A stretch of 10,362 nt of DNA from Actinomycetes bacterium (GTDB lineage Bacteria; Actinomycetota; Thermoleophilia; Solirubrobacterales; 70-9). Below are positions 4,833 through 10,362 of the stretch, piece by piece. The position numbers and the translations under genes were made by a program. The number at the start of each line of letters is the position of its first letter. Positions within the stretch are counted from its first letter, which is position 1. The notes beneath the pieces are model-generated. The model made no database searches and was not told where the DNA came from. It saw only the letters and a list, made by a program, of their open reading frames with translations. The DNA is taken from the NCBI GenBank assembly GCA_023434465.1, contig JAEYSQ010000114.1, positions 1 through 10,362 of the forward strand, written 5' to 3'.

Positions 4833-6092
4833 CTACGAGGTGCCGGTTTGCCTCAGGAGGGCGCCGGTCGTTTGTTCGAAGATTCGACGCCAGACGGAGG
4901 CTTCCGAGCTTTCCTGCTCCTTGACCTTGCGGACGACGCGCCGCAGACGGGTAGCGGAAATCTCAATCCCGTGCTTTTGGGCCATCTCGGTGTAGTAGGC
5001 GTAATCCTCGGCCAGGTGCGCGGTCACGGTCTCGAAACCGTGGGTGGCGATGTCGAGCCGGCGGGAGTAGTCCATGATCGAGGTGCCGAACATCAGCTCG
5101 TCATCCGGTTCCGGCTCGAAGAGCAGGATGTCGACCCCCGGATAGCGCTCCTTCCAGGACTCGACTGCGATCGCCAGACGCTGATGGAGCAGCAGGCGGA
5201 AAGCCTGGTTGGCGATCGCCGGCAGTCCCATGTCGGCGATCCGGCGGACCCTGCTGCCGGAGACGGTGGGCAGGCCGACGTTGCGGTCGTTGAGATAGGG
5301 CACAAGCGGGTTGACCACGACGATGAATTCCGCTCCCCGCTCGACCGCCACGTCGACGTTGGTGGTCGAGTAGATGCCGCCGTCGATCAGGGCGCGGCCG
5401 TTGACCTCGACCGGCTCGTAGACGAGCGGAAGCGCGGTCGAACACTCGACCGCCTTCGAAACCGGGATGCCCGACCAGTCGCCGTCCTTGTCACCGAAGA
5501 CGACCCGCTCGCCCGAATCGAGATCGGTGCCGGTCAGGTAGAGCTCGCGCGGCAGGGCGTCGAAAGAGTCGACGATCCCCTTGGTTGCGAGCGCCTCCTT
5601 CACATAGGCGGCGATCCCGGCGTTCGAATACATGCCGGACGGAAGGTGCTCGGCGAGCCCGTAGGCGATGTCGATCACCGAGAGGTCGCGGAAACGGGGC
5701 AGCATGCTCTTGACCATCCCGGCCACATGAAGCGGAAGGGAGGCGATGCGACCGGCGTACTCGGAGAAGTTGGGGCGCAGGACGGTGTCCTGGCTGATTC
5801 GTTCGAGCAGCGCGTCCTCGTCATCGGTTAGGACCCGCATCATTTCTTCCGGTGTCACGCCGGCGGCCACCATGCTGCCGATGAACGATCCGGCGCTGGT
5901 TCCGACGTACATGTCGAAGTCATTGACCGTCGCGTTGACGGAAAGAAGGTCGAAGGCGCGAAGGGTGCCGATCTCGTAGACGCCACCGGTGAACCCGCCG
6001 CCGCCAAGCACCAAAGCAGAGCGAGAGCGCTTGGGTTTTTTGGCGCTCTTACGCCGTTTCTGGGATTCCTCGATGTTTACGACTTGGCCCAT
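4833..6092 (-). CDS. Patatin-like phospholipase (lipid acyl hydrolase)
   Basis: This 419-residue protein carries the patatin Ser-Asp dyad. The glycine-rich oxyanion loop is LGGGGFTGGVYEIG (29-42). The nucleophile elbow GTSAG (64-68) places Ser66 as the nucleophile. ALIDGG (234-239) holds the partner Asp237. Relatives such as the NTE and RssA groups hydrolyse acyl esters of phospholipids or lysophospholipids; the substrate here is unknown. The catalytic domain covers about 25-265. The C-terminal 150 residues are less conserved, with a basic helix RLRRVVRKVKE (382-392). There is no signal peptide; the N-terminus is instead strongly basic (KRRKSAKKPKRSR, 12-24), which may contact acidic membrane lipids. 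The ATG at 6092 lacks a clear ribosome site, and a -10-like CATAAT lies 9 bases upstream, so the transcript may be almost leaderless. It diverges from the PBP4-like gene and converges on the acyl-CoA synthetase. Confidence 0.9.
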   Translation of the reverse strand: MGQVVNIEESQKRRKSAKKPKRSRSALVLGGGGFTGGVYEIGTLRAFDLLSVNATVNDFDMYVGTSAGSFIGSMVAAGVTPEEMMRVLTDDEDALLERISQDTVLRPNFSEYAGRIASLPLHVAGMVKSMLPRFRDLSVIDIAYGLAEHLPSGMYSNAGIAAYVKEALATKGIVDSFDALPRELYLTGTDLDSGERVVFGDKDGDWSGIPVSKAVECSTALPLVYEPVEVNGRALIDGGIYSTTNVDVAVERGAEFIVVVNPLVPYLNDRNVGLPTVSGSRVRRIADMGLPAIANQAFRLLLHQRLAIAVESWKERYPGVDILLFEPEPDDELMFGTSIMDYSRRLDIATHGFETVTAHLAEDYAYYTEMAQKHGIEISATRLRRVVRKVKEQESSEASVWRRIFEQTTGALLRQTGTS

Positions 6093-6101
6093 GAGGGTCC
6101 A

Positions 6102-6107
6102 ATTATG
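6102..6107 (-). promoter_or_regulatory. Candidate -10 box of the patatin-like gene
   Basis: CATAAT on the minus strand matches TATAAT in five of six positions and ends 9 bases before the ATG. The predicted start is near 6095, leaving a leader of only two or three bases. No acceptable -35 box is found 16-18 bases upstream. Confidence 0.35.
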
Positions 6108-6163
6108 TCAGTAATCCGTGTCACTATCCGCTACCTTGGCGCTGGGGTTTGTTGCAACATTCG

Positions 6164-7501
6164 ATGAAACACGCCATTCCGGCCGCCGCTGCGGCCCTTC
6201 TCCTGGCCTTCGCTACCGCCGCCGAGGCCGCTCCCCCCGAACCGCTCCCGAACCCTGACCGTCCGGCGGCTACGCCGATCCTCGGGGATGGTGCAAACAC
6301 CTTTCGTCCGTCCGATGCCTCGGCCAGCGCGGGCCGGGCCTGCGCCTCGATGCGTCGCCTCGCTCGACGGGGCAACGGTTCGGTCGGTCTCCGGGTCTTT
6401 AATCTCAAGAGCGGCAAGAATGTATGTGGCCTGAATTCGCAGGCCCGCCGCTCGCTCGCTTCGAACACCAAGCTCTTCACCACTTCCACCCTGCTCGACC
6501 GGCTTGGAGACAAGCGGCTCCGGACCAGGGTCTTCGCCGCCGGAAATCTGCGGAGAGGAACCCTCAAAGGCAATCTTTACCTCAAGGGTGGCGGTGACCC
6601 GAGCTTCGGCACGAGCGCCTTCCTCAGGTCATACCTGGCCGGTGAGGGGAGCTCGGTCGAGCGGCTCGCCGCGCAGATCCGGGCTCGCGGGGTAAGAAGG
6701 GTCACCGGCCGGATCTTCGCCGACGACACGGTCTTTGACCGGCGGCGCGGTGTGGCCGATTCGGGTTACGCGACCAGCCCCTGGATCGGTCCTCTCTCGG
6801 GCCTCTCGTTCAACGCGGGCTATACCTCCTCCAGCCTCAGTCGATTCAGTTCCAATCCGCCCCGTCTCGCGGCCCGCAGCCTGGCCCGCGCACTCCGTGC
6901 CCGCGGAGTAAACGTAAAGCTGGCGGTCAGCGTTCGCCGCACCCCTGCCAGGTGGATCAGGCCGAAAAACCTGCTTGCCCGGCAGATTTCGCCGGACATG
7001 CCCTGGATGGCGCGGGTGACGAACCTCAACTCGGTCAACTTCTGGGCCGAGATGATGCTCAAGGATCTCGGTGCCATGATCCTGGGCCGAGGCACCACGG
7101 CCCAGGGCGTGAAAGTGGTCAGGCGCACCATGGCCAAACTCGGGGTCGACGTCTGGCCGATCGACGGTTCCGGCCTGACCTACGGGAACCGTTCAACCGC
7201 TCATGACGTGGTCAAGTTGCTTTTGAAGGCGAGGTCGGAGCCATGGGCCCGGGACTTCCTCCTCTCGTTGCCGACTGCCGGCGTCGACGGAACTCTCGCC
7301 GACCGCATGCGCGGCTCCGCCGCCCAGCGCAGGTGCCATGCCAAGACCGGCACCCTGACCGGGGTCACGGCCCTCTCCGGCTACTGCTTCAACGCCTCTG
7401 GACGGCAGTTCGCTTTCTCGATCCTGATGAACGACGTCAGCAACCTCTCCGCCGCCCGTGCCGCCCAGGATCGAATCGCCGCGCTGATCGCCCGCCTATA
7501 G
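6164..7501 (+). CDS. dacB: Secreted D-alanyl-D-alanine carboxypeptidase/endopeptidase, peptidase S13 (PBP4/DacB type)
   Basis: From the ATG at 6164 the protein has 445 residues, starting with a typical signal peptide (MKHAIPAAAAALLLAFATAA, probable cut after AEA near residue 22). An upstream in-frame TTG at 6149 is possible but fits the signal peptide less well. All three penicillin-binding motifs are present: SNTK (Ser100 nucleophile, Lys103), SVN (290-292) and KTG (394-396), plus IDGSGLT (333-339), typical of class C penicillin-binding proteins. About 190 residues separate the first two motifs, somewhat less than in E. coli PBP4, so the inserted domains are compact. It should remove the terminal D-Ala or cut peptide cross-links in peptidoglycan outside the membrane and bind beta-lactams. 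Four cysteines form two suggestive pairs (60/88 and 391/408). It ends only 4 bases from the ligA stop codon on the other strand. TACCTT at 6132-6137 is a weak -10 candidate. Confidence 0.92.
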   Translation: MKHAIPAAAAALLLAFATAAEAAPPEPLPNPDRPAATPILGDGANTFRPSDASASAGRACASMRRLARRGNGSVGLRVFNLKSGKNVCGLNSQARRSLASNTKLFTTSTLLDRLGDKRLRTRVFAAGNLRRGTLKGNLYLKGGGDPSFGTSAFLRSYLAGEGSSVERLAAQIRARGVRRVTGRIFADDTVFDRRRGVADSGYATSPWIGPLSGLSFNAGYTSSSLSRFSSNPPRLAARSLARALRARGVNVKLAVSVRRTPARWIRPKNLLARQISPDMPWMARVTNLNSVNFWAEMMLKDLGAMILGRGTTAQGVKVVRRTMAKLGVDVWPIDGSGLTYGNRSTAHDVVKLLLKARSEPWARDFLLSLPTAGVDGTLADRMRGSAAQRRCHAKTGTLTGVTALSGYCFNASGRQFAFSILMNDVSNLSAARAAQDRIAALIARL

Positions 7502-7505
7502 GTTC

Positions 7506-9554
7506 TCAGGGATCGGTGGATTCGCCGGCCAGAATACGGTCGAGTCCTTCGCGGTCGAGAACGGGGACACCGAGCTTTTCGGCCTTTTCGAGCTTTGAAC
7601 CGGCCGAGTCGCCGGCGACCACGTAATCGGTCTTCTTCGAGACCGAGCCGGTCACCTTGCCGCCGGCCCGCTTGATCATCGCTCCCGCTTCGTCGCGGGT
7701 CAGGTCGGACAGGGTTCCGGTCAGGACGACTGTCTTGCCTTCAAGCGGTCCCCCCTCCGGCCGCTTTTCGTCCTCGGCCAGTTCCATCTTCAAACCGGCG
7801 GCCTTGAGGCGCTCGATGATTTCCAGGGTGCCGTCGTCGGAAAGCGATTCGGCGATCTGCTGCGCCATTATCGGACCGACCCCTTCGGTCAACTCGATCC
7901 GTTCCGGATCCGCCTCGGCCAGGGCATCGATCGAACCGAACTCGTCGGCCAGAACCTCGGCGGTGGCCGGTCCGACTCCGATCAGACCGAGTGCGAAAAG
8001 CACCCGCGGGAAGGGGACCTCGCGGGACTTCTCGATCTCGGTGATCAGGTTGCCGGCCGAAGTCCTGCCCATCCGGTCGAGGGCCTCGAGTTGCTCCCGG
8101 GTCAGCTCGTAGAGGTCGGCGACGTCGGCGATCAGTCCCTCCTCGAGGAAACGCAACACCTGCTTTTCGCCGATCCCTTCGATGTCCATCGCGCCGCGGG
8201 AGACGAAATGCTTGATGTGCTGGAAGATCTGGCCGGGGCAGCCGGAACGGTTCGGACAGATCGAAAAAACCGAGTTCTCGGGCTTGACCACTTCGGTTCC
8301 GCAGGCCGGACAGACCTTTGGCGGCGCCGGCCTTTCCGCGTCCTTGGGGCGCTTCTGCGGGAGCGCCGAGACGACCTGGGGAATCACGTCACCGGCCCGC
8401 AGAACGACGACTTCGTCACCCTCGCGGACATCTTTGCGCTCGAGATCCTCCTCGTTGTGAAGGGTCGCTGTGGAAACGGTCACGCCACCGACCCGGACCG
8501 GATCGAGCATCGCGAAGGGAACCAGGTGGCCGGTACGGCCAACGTTCCAGACGATCTTGAGCAGTCTGGTCGTGGCCGTGGTCGGCGGGAACTTCCAGGC
8601 GGTCGCCCAGCGCGGCTCCCGGCCGGCGACGCCCAGTTCGTTCCAGAGGTCGATGTCGTCAACCTTGATCACCACCCCGTCAATCTCGAAGTCGAGATCG
8701 TCCCGGCGGTCGAGCCACCAGTGGCAGCGCTCGAGGACTTCGCCGATCGATTCGTGGACGGCGATGTCGGGATTGACCTGGAAACCGTTGTCGCGCAGCC
8801 ATTCGATCTCCTCGGAATGGCTCGTGAACGAAATACCCTCGGTGGCACCGATCCCGTACGACCAGACCGCCAGGGGACGCTCGGCGGCGGCCTTCGGATC
8901 GTTCTGGCGGATCGACCCGGCGGCCGAATTGCGGGGATTGGCGAAGGCCGGCTGTCCGGCATCGACCCGCTTCTGGTTTAGCGCCGCGAAGTCGGGGATC
9001 GGCAGGTAGACCTCGCCTCGAACCTCGATCAGCTGCGGAGCGTCGGCGATCTTTCGCGGCAGGGTCCGGATCGTCTCGATGTTGGCGGTGACGTCCTCCC
9101 CGACCCGGCCGTTGCCGCGGGTCGCACCCTGCACCAGCTTTCCGTTCTCGTAGGTGAGGGAGATCGCGAGACCATCGATCTTCGGCTCGGTGACGAAGGT
9201 GAGCTGGCCGGCGTCGACGTCGCGGCGGGCGAGATGGTTGCGGACCCGTTTCTCCCAGGCCAGCAGTTCCTCCTCGGTGCGGGCGTTGCCCAGCGAGAGC
9301 ATCGGTATCGCGTGCTCGACCGGAGCGAAGCTGGCCGAGGGCGCCGACCCGACCCGCTGGGTCGGGGAGTCGCCGGTGATCAGTTCCGGGTACTTCTCCT
9401 CCAGCGCGACGAGCTCGGCGTAGAGCTGGTCGTACTCCTCGTCGGAGATCTCCGGATCGTCCTTTTCGTGGTAGAGGACGATGTGATGATTCAGCTCCTC
9501 CTGGAGCTCGGCGATCCGTTTCGCTTCGGCGCTGGCTTCGGCCTCGCCGCTCAA
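7506..9554 (-). CDS. ligA: NAD-dependent DNA ligase LigA
   Basis: This is a full-length bacterial ligase of 682 residues that seals nicks between Okazaki fragments and during repair, using NAD+. The domains run in order. The Ia domain, about 10-65, has the NMN-contacting YHEKDDPEISDEEYDQL. The adenylation domain has the nucleophile Lys125 in TEPKIDG (122-128), then ATRGNGRVGEDVT (144-156), NPRNSAAGS and DGVVIKV (292-298). The OB fold includes VGRTGHLVPFA. A Cys4 zinc finger follows (Cys415, 418, 433, 439), then helix-hairpin-helix repeats at about 450-580. A C-terminal BRCT domain (about 603-680) begins GKTVVLTGTLSDLTRDEA. No key residue is missing. The start is a TTG whose bases overlap the surE stop in TTGA; GGGAGAGG 7 bases upstream supports it. 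It is co-transcribed with surE and probably translationally coupled to it. It is a housekeeping gene expected to be essential. Confidence 0.98.
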   Translation of the reverse strand: MSGEAEASAEAKRIAELQEELNHHIVLYHEKDDPEISDEEYDQLYAELVALEEKYPELITGDSPTQRVGSAPSASFAPVEHAIPMLSLGNARTEEELLAWEKRVRNHLARRDVDAGQLTFVTEPKIDGLAISLTYENGKLVQGATRGNGRVGEDVTANIETIRTLPRKIADAPQLIEVRGEVYLPIPDFAALNQKRVDAGQPAFANPRNSAAGSIRQNDPKAAAERPLAVWSYGIGATEGISFTSHSEEIEWLRDNGFQVNPDIAVHESIGEVLERCHWWLDRRDDLDFEIDGVVIKVDDIDLWNELGVAGREPRWATAWKFPPTTATTRLLKIVWNVGRTGHLVPFAMLDPVRVGGVTVSTATLHNEEDLERKDVREGDEVVVLRAGDVIPQVVSALPQKRPKDAERPAPPKVCPACGTEVVKPENSVFSICPNRSGCPGQIFQHIKHFVSRGAMDIEGIGEKQVLRFLEEGLIADVADLYELTREQLEALDRMGRTSAGNLITEIEKSREVPFPRVLFALGLIGVGPATAEVLADEFGSIDALAEADPERIELTEGVGPIMAQQIAESLSDDGTLEIIERLKAAGLKMELAEDEKRPEGGPLEGKTVVLTGTLSDLTRDEAGAMIKRAGGKVTGSVSKKTDYVVAGDSAGSKLEKAEKLGVPVLDREGLDRILAGESTDP

Positions 9555-10360
9555 GGGGAAGCCTCTCCCAGCAGGCGCTCGAAGTCACGCTCACGCAGAC
9601 CTTCGATCTCGTCGTGGTGGGTCCAGTCTAGGCTGAGCGGGGTTACGCTCAGCCGGTTGCGGGCGATCGCACCGATGTCGGTGTCGGGCTGGTCGTCGAG
9701 ACCTGGTTCGTAACCGTAGATCCGGTAGTGGGTGCGGCCGTCATCGACTTCCTTTTCGACCTTCTTCAATTCGTCCCGGTAGAGCCGCTTGCCGAGCCGG
9801 GTCACGTCGACGCCGTCAACCCTGGCCCCGGGCACGTTCACGTTGAGGAGAGTGTCGATCGGCAGCGGTTTGTCGATCAACTGACGGACGATCCCGGCGG
9901 TGAACTTCGCGGCGACCGTGAAGTCGTAGTTCTTCTGCGGCATGTAGCCGAGTTCGAGCTTCTCCGATTGTTGCGAGACCGCGATCCCGGGCAGGCCGAG
10001 CAGGATGCCTTCCAGCGCGGCGGCGACGGTTCCGGAGTAGGTGACGTCATCGCCGAGGTTGAGCCCGTGGTTGATCCCCGAAACGATCAGGTCGGGCTGT
10101 TCGCCGAGCAGCCCGACCTGGGCGAAGCGGACGCAGTCGACCGGAGTTCCGTCGGTGGCGTGGCCGAGGTCACCGTCATCGAAGCGAATTTCCTCGACCG
10201 AGAGCGGTGCCCTGGTCGTGATGCTCCGGGCCGAAGCGCTGCGGTTCGAGTCGGGGGCGATCACGTCGAGGGTCACGCCTTCGATCAGTCGCAGTTCCCG
10301 GCGCAGGGTCTGCAGTCCCTGGGCTCCGATTCCATCGTCATTGGTCAGAAGGATTCTCAC
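9551..10360 (-). CDS. surE: 5'/3'-nucleotidase SurE
   Basis: This 269-residue protein begins MRILLTNDDGI, the exact N-terminus of the SurE family, from a GTG at 10360; its ribosome site lies beyond the window. SurE is a divalent-metal-dependent phosphatase acting on nucleoside 5'- and 3'-monophosphates and is linked to stationary-phase survival. Metal ligands are visible: Asp8 and Asp9, Ser41 in PDSNRSASA (37-45), and Asn97 in SGINHG (94-99). Other family marks are ATDGTPVDCV (68-77) and the loop YSGTVAAALEG (108-118). The length is near the family norm, and the enzyme is cytoplasmic, usually a dimer or tetramer. Its TGA overlaps the TTG start of ligA by four bases, so the two form an operon. 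The C-terminal stretch after about 180 (RDELKKVEKEVDDGRTHYRI) matches the family's swapped region. Confidence 0.97.
   Translation of the reverse strand: MRILLTNDDGIGAQGLQTLRRELRLIEGVTLDVIAPDSNRSASARSITTRAPLSVEEIRFDDGDLGHATDGTPVDCVRFAQVGLLGEQPDLIVSGINHGLNLGDDVTYSGTVAAALEGILLGLPGIAVSQQSEKLELGYMPQKNYDFTVAAKFTAGIVRQLIDKPLPIDTLLNVNVPGARVDGVDVTRLGKRLYRDELKKVEKEVDDGRTHYRIYGYEPGLDDQPDTDIGAIARNRLSVTPLSLDWTHHDEIEGLRERDFERLLGEASP
9556..9569 (-). promoter_or_regulatory. Ribosome binding site of ligA inside a small hairpin
   Basis: On the minus strand GGGAGAGG (9562-9569) lies 7 bases before the TTG start of ligA, within the end of surE. Its first five bases can pair with TTCCC (9556-9560) around an AGGC loop (four Watson-Crick pairs plus one G-T). 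Ribosomes finishing surE would open this fold, which would make ligA translation depend on surE. The pairing is visible; the coupling is inference. Confidence 0.45.
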
Positions 10361-10362
10361 AA

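Noticed and set aside
4848..5831. A 327-codon plus-strand open frame opposite the patatin-like gene
   Set aside because: The minus-strand frame holds the full catalytic dyad. The plus-strand product shows no motif and no ribosome site.
8091..8981. Long plus-strand open frame opposite ligA
   Set aside because: It is a shadow of ligA codon bias; LigA is complete and certain.

Overview
This window looks like a stretch of ordinary chromosome from a high-GC actinobacterium. Strong G/C at third codon positions, frequent GTG and TTG starts, an actinobacterial-type long-chain acyl-CoA synthetase and mostly weakly conserved promoters all point to Actinomycetota. A Thermoleophilia/Solirubrobacterales origin is my guess from general protein character and is not proven by the sequence. 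There is no integrase, transposase, phage gene, CRISPR array or toxin-antitoxin pair. I found no convincing new biological system.

Layout. Bases 1-711 (minus) hold the N-terminal part of an exported or membrane-anchored TolB-like beta-propeller protein that runs off the left edge, with a likely promoter at 764-791. Between it and a minus-strand tRNA-Pro(CGG) at 868-941 lies a strong hairpin (804-839). Upstream of the tRNA, also on minus, a two-gene unit encodes a small acidic protein of unknown function (1713-1976) and a membrane-anchored DsbA/thioredoxin-fold protein that has lost every cysteine (993-1700). Diverging from these, on plus, are a Nif3/YbgI-family metal protein (2020-2790) and a 598-residue AMP-forming long-chain acyl-CoA synthetase (2852-4648).

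The 184-base convergent gap 4649-4832 carries a 37-bp tandem duplication and a 15-bp-stem hairpin. A patatin-like phospholipase (4833-6092, minus) follows and diverges from a secreted D-Ala-D-Ala carboxypeptidase of the S13/PBP4 class (6164-7501, plus). That gene converges, with only 4 bases between stop codons, on ligA (7506-9554, minus). LigA overlaps the upstream surE (9551-10360, minus) by 4 bases.

Functional themes are housekeeping: lipid turnover (the patatin could release fatty acids and the synthetase activate them; this link is inference), wall remodelling (PBP4-like), DNA replication and repair (LigA), and nucleotide salvage or stress survival (SurE). The points most worth a second look are the cysteine-free DsbA-fold protein with its coupled small partner, the duplicated intergenic repeat, the probable leaderless start of the Nif3 gene, and the hairpin that may mask the ligA ribosome binding site.
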